DNA of 64,000 nt from UBA5078 sp964538025 (GTDB lineage Bacteria; Pseudomonadota; Gammaproteobacteria; Pseudomonadales; Pseudohongiellaceae), in NCBI GenBank assembly GCA_964538025.1, contig CAZICZ010000004.1, forward strand, positions 1-64,000, read 5' to 3'. Position numbers and translations under genes: made by a program. Under the pieces are notes generated by a model. It saw only the letters and a program-made list of their open reading frames with translations, was not told the origin of the DNA and ran no database searches. Shown piece by piece: positions 45,324-55,665 of the stretch (position 1 is its first letter; each line of letters opens with the position of its first letter).

Positions 45324-45869
45324 ATGACGAATCTGATCGCCAGCAGTGCTTCCTCCGTGCTGCCCAGAGAACTGAGTGCGCAGGAGCGTCATGAAATAGA
45401 TCATGAGCTGTCGCTCTATCCGGACAAGCGCGCTGTGGGGCTGGAGGCGTTGAAGATCGTACAGAAACATCAGGGCTGGGTGTCCGATGAGAGCCTGCAT
45501 GCCGTCGCTCTCTATCTCGGGATGTCGCCACATGAGCTGGATGGAGTCGCCACGTTTTTCAATCTGATATTCCGACAACCCGTGGGAAAACGCGTGATGT
45601 TGTTCTGCGACAGTGTCAGCTGTTACATCATGGGCTGCGAGTCGATCCGTGCCCATATTCGCCACCGCCTTGGTATCGACTATGGGCAGACGAGCGCCGA
45701 CGGAGAATTCACCTTGATTCCAGTGCCGTGCCTTGGCGATTGCGACAAGGCACCTGTCATGCTGATGGACGGAGAGCAGCAGCGTTTTCTCACGCCGGAG
45801 AAAATCGATGCCCTGCTGGCCGGTGTGGGACCCGCCACGCGAATAAAGGAGGCAGACGAAGCACCATGA
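45324..45869 (+). CDS. nuoE: NADH-quinone oxidoreductase subunit E
   Basis: 181 residues. It binds the [2Fe-2S] cluster N1a: cysteines in FCDSVSCYIMG and PCLGDCDKAP. The N-terminal helix bundle (ALKIVQKHQGWVSDESLHAV) is typical. Its stop overlaps the nuoF ATG. Confidence 0.96.
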   Translation: MTNLIASSASSVLPRELSAQERHEIDHELSLYPDKRAVGLEALKIVQKHQGWVSDESLHAVALYLGMSPHELDGVATFFNLIFRQPVGKRVMLFCDSVSCYIMGCESIRAHIRHRLGIDYGQTSADGEFTLIPVPCLGDCDKAPVMLMDGEQQRFLTPEKIDALLAGVGPATRIKEADEAP

Positions 45870-47146
45870 CCGATCGCCCCCTGACCCGCAACATAGACAT
45901 GCGTCGAGGCCCCCTCGCCATCGCCCAGTATCAGCAGGCCGAGGGATACGAGGCCGTGCGGCGCATGCTCAAGGAGCAGTCGCCATCCGATGTGCTGGAC
46001 ATGGTCAAAAATTCGGGCCTGAAAGGGCGGGGCGGCGCCGGGTTCCCCACCGGACTCAAGTGGAGTTTTGTTCCCAGCGGAGAAAACGCCCCCAAGACGA
46101 AGTACCTCGTGGTCAACGCCGATGAAATGGAGCCAGGGACCTTCAAGGACCGACTTCTGCTCGAGGGCGATCCCCATCTTCTGATTGAAGGCATGCTGAT
46201 TGCGGCCTACACCATTTCGGCCACCACCGCGTTCATTTTCCTGCGTGGAGAATATCTGCGTGCCGAACAATGCCTGCGCGATGCCATCGGTCAGGCCTAT
46301 GAACAAGGTTTGCTGGGCAAGAATATTCTGGGCTCCGGTGTCGATCTGGACATCGTTCTGCACACCAGTGCCGGTCGCTATATCTGCGGCGAGGAGACGG
46401 CCCTTCTGAATGCGCTTGAAGGCAAACGCGCCAATCCCCGGGCGAAGCCGCCCTTTCCCCAGGTCAGTGGTCTGTGGGGAAAGCCAACCATCGTCAACAA
46501 TGTGGAAACGCTGTGCAATTTGCCCGGCATCCTGCGTTACGGGATCGATTGGTATAAAAGCCTCGGCAAAGGGGCTGATGCCGGGACCAAACTGTGTGGC
46601 GTCAGCGGACGGGTCAAAAATCCCGGCTGTTGGGAATTGCCTCTGGGAACCCCGATACGTGAATTGCTGGAGGACCGGGCGGGTGGCATGTGCGAGGGCT
46701 ATGCCTTGCGTGCCTTTCTTCCCGGCGGGGGATCGACGGATTTTCTGTTGCCGGAACATCTCGACCTGACTTTGGACTACGACGTGATCGGCAAGGCGGG
46801 CAGCCGCCTTGCGACGGGGACCATGATTGTGCTCGATGACCGCACCTGCCCGGTGGGAATGGTGGGCAATCTGATGCGTTTCTTCAGCCATGAATCCTGC
46901 GGGTGGTGCACCCCCTGTCGCGACGGCCTGCCGTGGATCGACGCCATCTTTGATCGACTGGAGAGGGGACAAGGACGGGATGCGGATCTGCAGGTGCTCA
47001 CGGATCATCTGGAGTACCTCGGGCCGGGTCGCACATTCTGCGCACTCGCCCCCGGCGCGATGGCGCCTCTTGGCAGTGCTCTGCGTCATTTCCGCGATGA
47101 CTTTCAGGCCCATATCCGTACGGGAGGCTGTCCATGGCGAAGATAA
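45866..47146 (+). CDS. nuoF: NADH-quinone oxidoreductase subunit F
   Basis: 426 residues from the ATG at 45866, with a strong AGGAGG just upstream. It binds NADH and FMN (GRGGAGFPTGLKW) and cluster N3 (ESCGWCTPCRDG plus a later Cys in GRTFCALAPGA). It is the electron entry point of complex I. Its 3' end overlaps nuoG by 13 bases. Confidence 0.97.
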   Translation: MTDRPLTRNIDMRRGPLAIAQYQQAEGYEAVRRMLKEQSPSDVLDMVKNSGLKGRGGAGFPTGLKWSFVPSGENAPKTKYLVVNADEMEPGTFKDRLLLEGDPHLLIEGMLIAAYTISATTAFIFLRGEYLRAEQCLRDAIGQAYEQGLLGKNILGSGVDLDIVLHTSAGRYICGEETALLNALEGKRANPRAKPPFPQVSGLWGKPTIVNNVETLCNLPGILRYGIDWYKSLGKGADAGTKLCGVSGRVKNPGCWELPLGTPIRELLEDRAGGMCEGYALRAFLPGGGSTDFLLPEHLDLTLDYDVIGKAGSRLATGTMIVLDDRTCPVGMVGNLMRFFSHESCGWCTPCRDGLPWIDAIFDRLERGQGRDADLQVLTDHLEYLGPGRTFCALAPGAMAPLGSALRHFRDDFQAHIRTGGCPWRR

Positions 47147-49926
47147 GCATTGATGGCGTCGAATACGAGGTCAACTCCGCCAATAATTTGCTGCAGGAAT
47201 GTCTTTCGCAGGCACTGGATCTGCCGTATTTCTGCTGGCATCCCAGCCTCGGGTCGGTGGGAGCCTGTCGACAGTGTGCCGTGAAGCAGTATCGCGATGC
47301 GCAGGACAAAGTGGGCACACTGGTGATGGCCTGCATGACGCCGGTGCAGGAGGGGGGCCTATATTCCATCAAGGATGTGCAGGCCACGCGCTTTCGCGCC
47401 AATGTGATTGAAAGTCTGATGATCAGCCATCCACACGACTGTCCCGTTTGCGAGGAGGGGGGAGAGTGCCATCTGCAGGATATGACGCAGATGTCAGGCC
47501 ACACTGTCCGCCGCTACGATTTTCAGAAGGTCACTCACCGCAATCAGAATCTGGGGCCGTGCATCAACCACGAAATGAACCGGTGCATCGCGTGTTATCG
47601 CTGTGTGCGTTTTTATGGTGACTATGCCGGGGGCACCGATCTCGTGGCACTTGGCGCCCACCACCATGTCTATTTCGGCAGACAGGAAGAGGGCACGCTG
47701 CAGAGCGAGTTCAGTGGCAATCTCGTGGAGGTGTGTCCCACCGGCGTGTTCACCGACAAACCCTTCAGTGCCCACTACACCCGCAAGTGGGATCTGCAGA
47801 GCGCGCCTTCGGTGTGCACCGGCTGCAGCCTTGGCTGCAACATCACGCCGGGGGAACGCAACGGCACCCTGCGCCGTGTAGTGAACCGGTATCATCCGAC
47901 TCTGAACGGGTATTTCCTGTGTGATCGCGGCCGCTTTGGCTATGACGCCAACAATGCCGGCGCGCGCATCAGCCATGCCAGCTATGCCGCCGCGAGTGCC
48001 TCAACGGCGTCGGGGATCGCTGCCCGCAAGCCGCTCTCCACTGCCGAAGCCCAGCGTCAGCTCAATGCGATGATCGCGGGCGATGTGATCGGCATCGGTT
48101 CTCCTCGTGCCAGTCTGGAAAGCAATCTGGCGTTGCGTGCGCGAGTGGGGGTACATCGTTTTTATGCGGGGATGGCGGACGCCGAGTTGGCCTGCGCGCG
48201 CGAAGTCATCGCCGTATTGCGCGAACAGGGGCTGCACTGCCCTGATCTGCGGCAAATCGAAGCGTCCGACTGTGTGCTTCTGGTGAACGAAGATATCACC
48301 AACACTGCCGCTCGCATGGCGCTCTCAGTCCGACAGGCCACGCGTCAGAAGGCCTCGGCATTGGCAGCGCAGGCACGTATTCCCCTGTGGCAGGATGCGG
48401 CAGTGCGGGAGCTGGCCCAGCACGAGCGCAGCCCCCTGATCATTCTGAGCCCTCAGGGAACGCGGCTTGATGATGTGGCACGCGAGACCTTGCTGCTGGA
48501 TGTGCAAGCGCAGATATCCCTGCTGCAGGCGGTGGCCCATGTCTTGGACGGGAAGAGTCCAGCGCCCGCCAAGGCGGCAACAGGAAATGCCGCTGGCATC
48601 GCCGAGCACCTGATGGCAGCGGCGCGGCCCTGTCTCATCGGGGGGTTCAGCGCCACCAGCCCGGCCCTGATCCGGGCGACGGCGAATGTCGCCCGGGCCC
48701 TGCGTTCTCGACGCGAGGCACAGGGGGACACCACGCCTGTCCAGATATGCTTCGTCATGCCTGAAGCCAACTCGTTGGGGCTCGCGCTGCTGCTCGAGGA
48801 TTCCCCTAACACCTTGTCGGCCGCCCTCACTGTCCTTGGGGCCCGTGAGGCGGATGCTGCGATCGTACTGGCAAACGATCTGAGCCAGCGTTGCGCGCCT
48901 GCCGCACTTTCGCAGGCCATGGCAACGCAGACGCCCCTGATCGTTCTCGATCACTTCCATACCCCTTTCAATGCCGGTGCCCATCTGCTGCTCCCGATCG
49001 CCAGTCCCTTCGAAGAGAACGGGACCTATGTGAACTACGAAGCGAGGGCACAACACAGCTATCAGGTCTTTGCGCCAGACGACGCACGCCGTCCTGCCTG
49101 GGACTGGCTGAGCAGCCGGGACGGCGGTGTTCAGCAGAGCGTGTCCTCGCACGACATCCTCGCCAAGGCTGCCGGCGCGTTGCCCGATTTTGCGGCGCTC
49201 GCTCACCTTGAGCCGGCCCGCACGGGCATCAGATCCCTTATGAAAAGCCCGCGCCAGACGCACCGTGCCAGTGGCCGCACGGCCCTGCATGCCAATGCCC
49301 ATGTCCATGAGTCACAGCAGCGCCAGGACAAGGAATCCGCTCTCGCGTTTTCCATGGAGGGAGTGCCCCTCCAGCATGACGCCAGCCTCCTGAGTGCCGC
49401 CTGGGCGCCAGGCTGGAATTCCAATCAGGCCATCAGCAAATTCCAGCAGGAGATCAATGGCGCGCTGTCGCAGGGCAGCACAGGGGTGCATCTGCTCGCC
49501 CGCACCTTGCCGCCGGCATCCTACGCCCAGGCAGAGGCCCTTCAGGCAGCACCGGCAGCCTTCTATCCCATATTCCACCTGTTTGGCAGCGAAGAGGTCA
49601 GTCGGCAGGCCCCCGCCCTCGCTGCCCGAGCCGTGGGAGCCTACGTCTGTGTGGATGAGGACCGGGCCCAGGCGCTGGGGGTAAGGCAACACGGCCGGGT
49701 GTCCCTTGAAGGAGACACCTGGCAGGCGGAGGTCCCGATTTTGATACGCCAGCGCATCGCCACGGGCAGTGTCGGGGTGTATTGCGCCGATGAGCTCAAT
49801 CCGCACGCCCTGGAGGGCGGTTTCACCCTGCGTGCCCTCGCCGACGGTGACGCGCTCGCGCGCAGTCGGGAGATGTTCCGCCATCTGGTGATCAACGATG
49901 CTAAACAGCAGGAGGGCGGAAAATGA
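47134..49926 (+). CDS. nuoG: NADH-quinone oxidoreductase subunit G
   Basis: 930 residues (E. coli 908). Cysteines of the [2Fe-2S] cluster are C34, C45, C48 and C67; the [4Fe-4S] ligands follow in HDCPVCEEGGECHLQD and CIACYRCVRF. The additional N7-type cluster ligands are also present (CTGCSLGCN, later YFLCDRGRFG), as in E. coli. The rest is the molybdopterin-oxidoreductase-like domain without cofactor. It overlaps nuoH by 4 bases. Confidence 0.96.
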   Translation: MAKISIDGVEYEVNSANNLLQECLSQALDLPYFCWHPSLGSVGACRQCAVKQYRDAQDKVGTLVMACMTPVQEGGLYSIKDVQATRFRANVIESLMISHPHDCPVCEEGGECHLQDMTQMSGHTVRRYDFQKVTHRNQNLGPCINHEMNRCIACYRCVRFYGDYAGGTDLVALGAHHHVYFGRQEEGTLQSEFSGNLVEVCPTGVFTDKPFSAHYTRKWDLQSAPSVCTGCSLGCNITPGERNGTLRRVVNRYHPTLNGYFLCDRGRFGYDANNAGARISHASYAAASASTASGIAARKPLSTAEAQRQLNAMIAGDVIGIGSPRASLESNLALRARVGVHRFYAGMADAELACAREVIAVLREQGLHCPDLRQIEASDCVLLVNEDITNTAARMALSVRQATRQKASALAAQARIPLWQDAAVRELAQHERSPLIILSPQGTRLDDVARETLLLDVQAQISLLQAVAHVLDGKSPAPAKAATGNAAGIAEHLMAAARPCLIGGFSATSPALIRATANVARALRSRREAQGDTTPVQICFVMPEANSLGLALLLEDSPNTLSAALTVLGAREADAAIVLANDLSQRCAPAALSQAMATQTPLIVLDHFHTPFNAGAHLLLPIASPFEENGTYVNYEARAQHSYQVFAPDDARRPAWDWLSSRDGGVQQSVSSHDILAKAAGALPDFAALAHLEPARTGIRSLMKSPRQTHRASGRTALHANAHVHESQQRQDKESALAFSMEGVPLQHDASLLSAAWAPGWNSNQAISKFQQEINGALSQGSTGVHLLARTLPPASYAQAEALQAAPAAFYPIFHLFGSEEVSRQAPALAARAVGAYVCVDEDRAQALGVRQHGRVSLEGDTWQAEVPILIRQRIATGSVGVYCADELNPHALEGGFTLRALADGDALARSREMFRHLVINDAKQQEGGK

Positions 49927-50885
49927 CGTTCGAGGTGGGGTCTCCCCTGAGCATCGGTGCCATCCTGTTCACGGTCATCATTGTTGCAGCCATGTTGATC
50001 TGGGTCGAGCGTCGCCTGCTCGGTCTCTGGCAGGAACGCCTCGGCCCGAACCGGGTTGGCCCCTTTGGTCTGCTGCAGGTGGTGGCGGACATGATCAAGA
50101 TTTTCACCAAAGAAGATTGGGTGCCGCCTTTCGCGGACAAGTTCAGTTTTATCCTCGCGCCGCCCATCATCATGATCGTGATCCTCATGAGCTTTTCGGT
50201 GATTCCCTTTGCGCCCGGCGTTGGCGTGATCGATTCCGACATTGGAGTGCTCTTCGTGCTGGCAATGGCGTCCCTCGGGGCCTACAGCGTCATGCTCGGC
50301 GGGCTTTCCTCCAACAACAAATATGCGCTGCTGGGCAGCTTGCGCGCCGCCGCCCAGATGGTCAGTTATGAGGTCTTCATGGGCATTTCCCTGCTCGGGG
50401 TAGTCGCTCTGGCGGGCAGTTTCAATCTGCGCGAGATCGTGCTTTCGCAACAGGACGGCTGGTACGTCTTGCCCCAGGCTGTGGGCTTCGTGATCTTCCT
50501 TATAGCGGGGGTCGCTGAAAGTCATCGCCTGCCATTTGATATTCCGGAAGCCGAGCAGGAGATTGTCGCGGGATATCATACCGAGTATTCCGGAATGAAA
50601 TTCGGCATGTTCTTTGTGGGGGAATATCTGGGCGTGGTGTTGATATCCTCCCTGATCGTGGTGCTGTTTTTTGGTGGCTGGCTTGGCCCTGCCTTCTTGC
50701 CACCCATTCTCTGGTTTGGCCTGAAGGCCGCTTTTTTCATTGCGTTTTTCATCCTATTGCGAGCGGCGATCCCCCGTCCTCGCTATGACCAGCTGATGCG
50801 TTACGGCTGGCTGTTCCTGCTGCCGTTGTCGCTGCTTAATCTGATGCTCACAGGGGCCTTCATCCTGTGGCAGGAGGGCCTGTAA
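49923..50885 (+). CDS. nuoH: NADH-quinone oxidoreductase subunit H
   Basis: 320 residues with about eight membrane helices. It links the quinone cavity to the membrane arm: WVERRLLGLWQERLGPNRVG, then PFDIPEAEQEIVAGYHTEYS with the conserved acidic residues of the E-channel. It starts by overlapping the nuoG stop and ends by sharing a base with the nuoI start. Confidence 0.96.
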   Translation: MTFEVGSPLSIGAILFTVIIVAAMLIWVERRLLGLWQERLGPNRVGPFGLLQVVADMIKIFTKEDWVPPFADKFSFILAPPIIMIVILMSFSVIPFAPGVGVIDSDIGVLFVLAMASLGAYSVMLGGLSSNNKYALLGSLRAAAQMVSYEVFMGISLLGVVALAGSFNLREIVLSQQDGWYVLPQAVGFVIFLIAGVAESHRLPFDIPEAEQEIVAGYHTEYSGMKFGMFFVGEYLGVVLISSLIVVLFFGGWLGPAFLPPILWFGLKAAFFIAFFILLRAAIPRPRYDQLMRYGWLFLLPLSLLNLMLTGAFILWQEGL

Positions 50886-51424
50886 TGTTTCGCCTGATCA
50901 AAGACACTTTCACCAGCCAGCTCGTGACCTTGTGGCGCGTGTTCGCGCATGGGTGGGCCAAAACCGATACGGTGGAATACCCCCAGGTGCAGCCCGCCAT
51001 GGCTGCCCGCTGGCGCGGACGCATCATTCTCAGCCGTGACCCGGATGGTGAAGAACGCTGCGTTGCCTGCAACCTGTGTGCGGTGGCCTGCCCGGTGGAC
51101 TGCATCGCCCTGCAGAAGGCCGAGGACGAGGAGGGGCGCTGGTATCCCGAGTATTTCCGCATCAATTTTTCCCGTTGCATCATGTGCGGTTTTTGTGAGG
51201 AAGCCTGCCCGACGCATGCCATTCAGCTCACGCCCGATTTTGAAATGGCGGAATACGTGCGGCAGGACATGGTGTGGGAAAAAGAAGATCTGCTGATCAG
51301 CGGGACGGGCAAATATCACGATTACAACTTCTACCGTATTGCCGGCAAGGCGATCGGAGGCAAGGACAAGGGGGAGGCGCGCAATGAAGCGGTGCCGGTC
51401 AATGTCAGGAGCCTGCTGCCATGA
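50885..51424 (+). CDS. nuoI: NADH-quinone oxidoreductase subunit I
   Basis: 179 residues with two [4Fe-4S] motifs, CVACNLCAVACPVDCIAL and CIMCGFCEEACPTHAIQL (clusters N6a and N6b). It starts at the TAATG shared with the nuoH stop. Its end overlaps nuoJ by 4 bases. Confidence 0.97.
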   Translation: MFRLIKDTFTSQLVTLWRVFAHGWAKTDTVEYPQVQPAMAARWRGRIILSRDPDGEERCVACNLCAVACPVDCIALQKAEDEEGRWYPEYFRINFSRCIMCGFCEEACPTHAIQLTPDFEMAEYVRQDMVWEKEDLLISGTGKYHDYNFYRIAGKAIGGKDKGEARNEAVPVNVRSLLP

Positions 51425-51903
51425 TGATGCTGTTCTACACCGCCAGCGCCGTCGCGCTGATCGCCACACTCGCCGTGATCATCAGCACGCATGTGGTGCA
51501 CGCGCTGGTGTATCTGATCATTTCCCTGCTTGCCGTCGCGGTGATTTTTTTCGCGCTGGGTGCGCCCTTTGCCGCGATGCTGGAGGCCATTGTCTATGCC
51601 GGCGCCATCATGGTGCTGTTTCTGTTTGTCATGATGATGCTCAATCTTGGGCAGGCCACCGAGGATGAAGAGCGCGCCTGGATGCGGCCGGCGCTTTGGG
51701 GCGTGCCCGGTGTTCTCTGTGCCGTGCTTCTGGCCCAGTTCGTCAGTGTGCTCGTCGGGCAGGAACAGGCATTGGCCCCGCTTGAAGTCGGTGTGCGGGA
51801 AATCAGTCAGCTGTTGTTTGGTCCCTGGCTGCTGGCGGTAGAGCTGGCGTCCATGTTGCTGCTGGCGGGATTAATTGCCGCCTATCACCTGGCCAAGAAA
51901 TAG
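51421..51903 (+). CDS. nuoJ: NADH-quinone oxidoreductase subunit J
   Basis: 160 residues with five hydrophobic helices. The motif FAAMLEAIVYAGAIMVLFLF is the conserved helix 3 with the pi-bulge region. Membrane arm, coupled by overlap to nuoI. Confidence 0.94.
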   Translation: MMMLFYTASAVALIATLAVIISTHVVHALVYLIISLLAVAVIFFALGAPFAAMLEAIVYAGAIMVLFLFVMMMLNLGQATEDEERAWMRPALWGVPGVLCAVLLAQFVSVLVGQEQALAPLEVGVREISQLLFGPWLLAVELASMLLLAGLIAAYHLAKK

Positions 51904-51912
51904 GAAAAAAAC

Positions 51913-52227
51913 GTGATCATGGAGAGCATTCCTTACGAACATGGCTTGATTCTGGCGGCGATACTGTTCACTTGCGGCCTTGTGGGCGTCCTGACCCGGC
52001 GCAACATTGTGTTTGTCCTGATGTCGCTCGAGATCATGCTCAATGCCTGCGGATTGGCTTTCGTCGTCGCCTCCTCACGCTGGCAACATGCCGAGGGCCA
52101 AATCATGTACCTGATGATTCTCACGCTGGCGGCGGCCGAGGTGGCTGTAGGTCTGGGGCTCATCATTCAGATGTACCGGCGATTCCATACCGTGGATATC
52201 AGTGTGCTCAACGAGATGAAGGGCTGA
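51913..52227 (+). CDS. nuoK: NADH-quinone oxidoreductase subunit K
   Basis: 104 residues from the GTG at 51913, chosen because AGGAAA is well spaced from it; an ATG two codons later is the alternative. The core YEHGLILAAILFTCGLVGVL and FVLMSLEIMLNACGLAFVVA with the proton-channel glutamate is unmistakable. Three membrane helices. Confidence 0.95.
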   Translation: MIMESIPYEHGLILAAILFTCGLVGVLTRRNIVFVLMSLEIMLNACGLAFVVASSRWQHAEGQIMYLMILTLAAAEVAVGLGLIIQMYRRFHTVDISVLNEMKG

Positions 52228-52231
52228 CGCG

Positions 52232-54133
52232 ATGCATGAATGGAGTGGACTGCTTCCTGCTTTTCCCCTGCTGGGTTTCCTGTTGCTGGTGCTCAGTCGC
52301 GGTCATATGCGCAAAGCAATCGCCGGCCTGATCGGCGCCGGCAGTGTCGGCCTGTCTTTTGCGGTGGCGCTGGCAATCGCCCTTGAGTTTCTGGGCACAC
52401 AGGGGCAGGGCGTGTCCGTAAGCCTGTGGCAGTGGATGTCCGTGGGCGATTTCACGCCGGGATTTTCGTTCTACATCGACGGGCTGACGGTTGTGATGTT
52501 GTTGGTCATCACGGGCGTCGGCTTTTTGATTCATGTGTACTCCACCGGCTTCATGGCCGACGACCCCGGTTTTGCGCGATTCTTTGCCTACATGAACCTG
52601 TTTGTGGCCTCGATGTTGGTGCTCGTGCTCGCCGACAACCTGGTTCTCCTGTATCTGGGCTGGGAAGGCGTGGGGCTGTGCAGTTATCTGTTGATCGGCT
52701 TCTGGTACGACAATCCGGCGAATGGGCGTGCAGCGCGTAAGGCCTTTGTGGTGACGCGTGTGGGGGACACCTCCATGGCGCTGGGTCTGTTCCTCCTGTT
52801 TGCCCAACTCGGCACACTCAACGTGCAGGAGATTCTGCTGCTGGCGCCCACGCAGTGGGTCGCAGGGTCCGGCATGGCGGTGGCAGCGGCTGCCTTGCTT
52901 CTGGGAGGTGCCGTCGGCAAATCCGCGCAGCTGCCCCTGCAGACCTGGCTTCCTGACGCCATGGCAGGCCCCACGCCGATCAGTGCGCTCATTCACGCCG
53001 CCACGATGGTGACTGCCGGGGTCTACCTGATTGCCCGCACGCATGGCCTGTTTGAACTGGCCCCCAGCGTGCAGGTGGCGGTGGCCTTCATCGGACTCGC
53101 CACGCTGCTCATGGCAGGATTTACCGCGCTGATGCAGCGCGATATCAAACGCATCCTGGCCTATTCCACCATCAGCCAGATTGGCTACATGTTTCTCGCG
53201 CTGGGCGTGGGAGCCTGGTCGGCGGCCGTGTTTCATTTGATGACCCACGCCTTTTTCAAGGCACTGCTGTTCCTCGCGGCAGGCACCGTGATCCTGAGTC
53301 TTCATCACGAACACGACATCTTCCGTATGGGCGCGATGCGCCGCCGCTTGCCCGTCGCCTTCTGGTCGTTTCTTATCGGCAGCGCCGCATTGACCGCCCT
53401 GCCGTTTACCTCCGGGTTTTACAGCAAGGATGAGATTCTGCTGGCAGCACTGGCGCATCCCGATTACGGCAGGGTGCTCTGGATGGGGGGTGTGCTGGGG
53501 GCATTTTTGACCGCTGTGTACAGTTTCCGGCTGGTGTTCGTGGTCTTCTATGGGCGCGACCACTATCACCCTCATGAGTCGCCGCCGACGCAGGAAGTTT
53601 CCTCCGCGGTTCTTGAGGCGATGAGCCCTGCGATGTTTTTCCCGCTTGCCCTGCTGGGGGTGCTCGCCCTCGGGGGTGGCCTGATTCATGTGCCGGTAGA
53701 CGCAGTGTTTGCCCACGCGGGGGAACATGAAGAGGTGCACGCCAGCCAGCTGATTCATGCCCTGATGATTCTGATCCCCATCCTGGGGGTGATACTCAGC
53801 TGGGTGATATACGGCAGCCAGGCCTATCTGAAGGCCGGAGAACACCTGCGTGCGCGTCTTCTTGCCTCCCGCGCAGGCAAGACCTTGCACCACTTCTGGT
53901 TCAGTGGCTGGGGCATGGACGCGGCCTACCAGGCCGTGTTTGTGCGGCCGTATCTGGCACTCGCCTCGCTGAACCGGCGCGATCTTATCGACCAATGCGT
54001 GTCGGGCATTGCGCTGGCGGTCCGCGTGGGGAATAGCGCTGTCATCATGCTGCAGACGGGCAATCTGCGCTGGTACGCCATCAGCCTTGTGGGCGGTCTG
54101 GTGATCGTCCTCGGCATGGGGGTGTGGCGATGA
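52232..54133 (+). CDS. nuoL: NADH-quinone oxidoreductase subunit L
   Basis: 633 residues, the distal antiporter-like proton pump with the long lateral helix at the C-terminus. Conserved blocks: YLGWEGVGLCSYLLIGFWYD, QTWLPDAMAGPTPISALIHA, and FLALGVGAWSAAVFHLMTHA with the channel Lys and Glu residues. Its stop overlaps the nuoM ATG. Confidence 0.97.
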   Translation: MHEWSGLLPAFPLLGFLLLVLSRGHMRKAIAGLIGAGSVGLSFAVALAIALEFLGTQGQGVSVSLWQWMSVGDFTPGFSFYIDGLTVVMLLVITGVGFLIHVYSTGFMADDPGFARFFAYMNLFVASMLVLVLADNLVLLYLGWEGVGLCSYLLIGFWYDNPANGRAARKAFVVTRVGDTSMALGLFLLFAQLGTLNVQEILLLAPTQWVAGSGMAVAAAALLLGGAVGKSAQLPLQTWLPDAMAGPTPISALIHAATMVTAGVYLIARTHGLFELAPSVQVAVAFIGLATLLMAGFTALMQRDIKRILAYSTISQIGYMFLALGVGAWSAAVFHLMTHAFFKALLFLAAGTVILSLHHEHDIFRMGAMRRRLPVAFWSFLIGSAALTALPFTSGFYSKDEILLAALAHPDYGRVLWMGGVLGAFLTAVYSFRLVFVVFYGRDHYHPHESPPTQEVSSAVLEAMSPAMFFPLALLGVLALGGGLIHVPVDAVFAHAGEHEEVHASQLIHALMILIPILGVILSWVIYGSQAYLKAGEHLRARLLASRAGKTLHHFWFSGWGMDAAYQAVFVRPYLALASLNRRDLIDQCVSGIALAVRVGNSAVIMLQTGNLRWYAISLVGGLVIVLGMGVWR

Positions 54134-55665
54134 GTCTTGTTGTGCTGATGGTGATTCTTTTTGTCGGCGGACTCCTCGCGTGGTGGAGCGAATGGCTCGA
54201 TGCCCAGTTGCCGAAAATGGTGGCTGGCCTGAGCCTTGTGGCAGCTTCTGCAGGGGTGCTGTGGCTGTTGATGACCGGACAGCCCGATCCGATGAGCCCG
54301 GACGGACAGTGGTGGGTCCTCGTCTCGACCCCCTGGATTCCCCGCTTTGGCATCGCCATGACCCTGGGGGTGGACGGGCTATCCCTGCTGATGTTGCTGT
54401 TGACACTCTTTTTGGGCCTCGTGGCGCTTGGGGCCGCGTGGCACGAGATTCAGAAGCGCCCCGGTTTTTTCTACTTCAATCTGCTCTGGACACTGGCGGG
54501 CGTGGTAGGGGTGTTTACGGCACTGGATCTGTTTCTGTTTTTCTTCTTCTGGGAAGTCATGCTGATTCCCATGTACCTGATCATTGCGATCTGGGGGCAC
54601 GAAAATCGCGCGTATGCCGCGATGAAATTCTTCCTCTTCACGCAGGTCTCGGGCCTGTTACTCCTGCTGGCTATCCTGTGTCTGGCTTACGCCCATGCGC
54701 AGCAGAGCGGCTCCTACAGCTTTGACTATTTTGCGTTGAAAGCGCTGGTGCTCGACAGCAGGCTGGAACACTGGATCATGCTGGGATTTTTCATGGGCTT
54801 TGCAACCAAACTGCCGGTATTTCCTCTGCATACCTGGCTTCCCGATGCCCACAGTCAGGCACCCACTGCCGGCAGCGTATTGCTCGCAGGAGTCCTGCTC
54901 AAGACGGGTGCCTACGGGCTGATACGGTTTACTCTTCCGTTGTTTTCCGAGGCTTCGCTAGTGTTTTCTCCCGTCGCGATGACGCTTGCAGCGATCGGCA
55001 TTCTCTACTGTGCCAAGCTTGCCTTTGCGCAGACCGACATCAAGCGGCTGATTGCGTATACCAGCGTCAGCCATATGGGGTTTGTGTTGTTGGGCATCTA
55101 CGCGTGGAACATCTACGGATTGCAAGGCGCGGTCATGACAATGCTTGCGCACGGCCTCAGTGCGGCTGCGCTGTTCATGCTGGCGGGGGGCTTGCAGCTC
55201 CGCTATCACACGCGTGATATGGGCAAGATGAGTGGCCTGTGGGCGACTCTACCGATGCTCTCGGCCATGGCACTGTTTTTCTCGGTGGCCGCCGTGGGAA
55301 TGCCTGGCCTCGGTAATTTCGTCGGCGAATTTCTCTCCCTGCTCGGAGCCTTCCAGACGAACCGGATCGCCACTGTGTTTGCCGCCTTCGGCCTCGTCTT
55401 GTCAGCGGTCTATACGCTGTGGGTGATTCAGCGCGTGTTTCACGGTCCTGTACAGACGCCGGCCGTGACAGCACCGGTGCATGACTTGTCGCGGGTCGAA
55501 TTGCTTACGTACGCAGCCATGGTGATCGGGCTGGTGTGGATGGGCATGTCCCCGCAGTCTTTTCTTTCCCTGTCCTCCCCCGTCATCGAGGCACTGCTGC
55601 AGGGCGTGAGCGAGGCCAGTGAGCTGCTGCGACAAACAGCAATGTCCGGGAGGAACGGCGGATGA
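54130..55665 (+). CDS. nuoM: NADH-quinone oxidoreductase subunit M
   Basis: 511 residues, antiporter-like subunit with 14 helices. Conserved blocks: FFFFWEVMLIPMYLIIAIWG and FPLHTWLPDAHSQAPTAGSV. The ATG at 54130 overlaps the nuoL TGA (ATGA), and its TGA overlaps the nuoN ATG. Confidence 0.97.
   Translation: MSLVVLMVILFVGGLLAWWSEWLDAQLPKMVAGLSLVAASAGVLWLLMTGQPDPMSPDGQWWVLVSTPWIPRFGIAMTLGVDGLSLLMLLLTLFLGLVALGAAWHEIQKRPGFFYFNLLWTLAGVVGVFTALDLFLFFFFWEVMLIPMYLIIAIWGHENRAYAAMKFFLFTQVSGLLLLLAILCLAYAHAQQSGSYSFDYFALKALVLDSRLEHWIMLGFFMGFATKLPVFPLHTWLPDAHSQAPTAGSVLLAGVLLKTGAYGLIRFTLPLFSEASLVFSPVAMTLAAIGILYCAKLAFAQTDIKRLIAYTSVSHMGFVLLGIYAWNIYGLQGAVMTMLAHGLSAAALFMLAGGLQLRYHTRDMGKMSGLWATLPMLSAMALFFSVAAVGMPGLGNFVGEFLSLLGAFQTNRIATVFAAFGLVLSAVYTLWVIQRVFHGPVQTPAVTAPVHDLSRVELLTYAAMVIGLVWMGMSPQSFLSLSSPVIEALLQGVSEASELLRQTAMSGRNGG

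Noticed and set aside
45680..47113. 477-codon open frame on the - strand opposite nuoE/nuoF
   Set aside because: Same kind of antisense shadow; nuoE and nuoF on the + strand carry all expected cofactor motifs.
52208..54406. 732-codon open frame on the - strand opposite nuoL
   Set aside because: It is the antisense shadow of a high-GC membrane protein gene, rich in His, Gln and Arg, with no domain or ribosome site. nuoL on the + strand is unmistakable.
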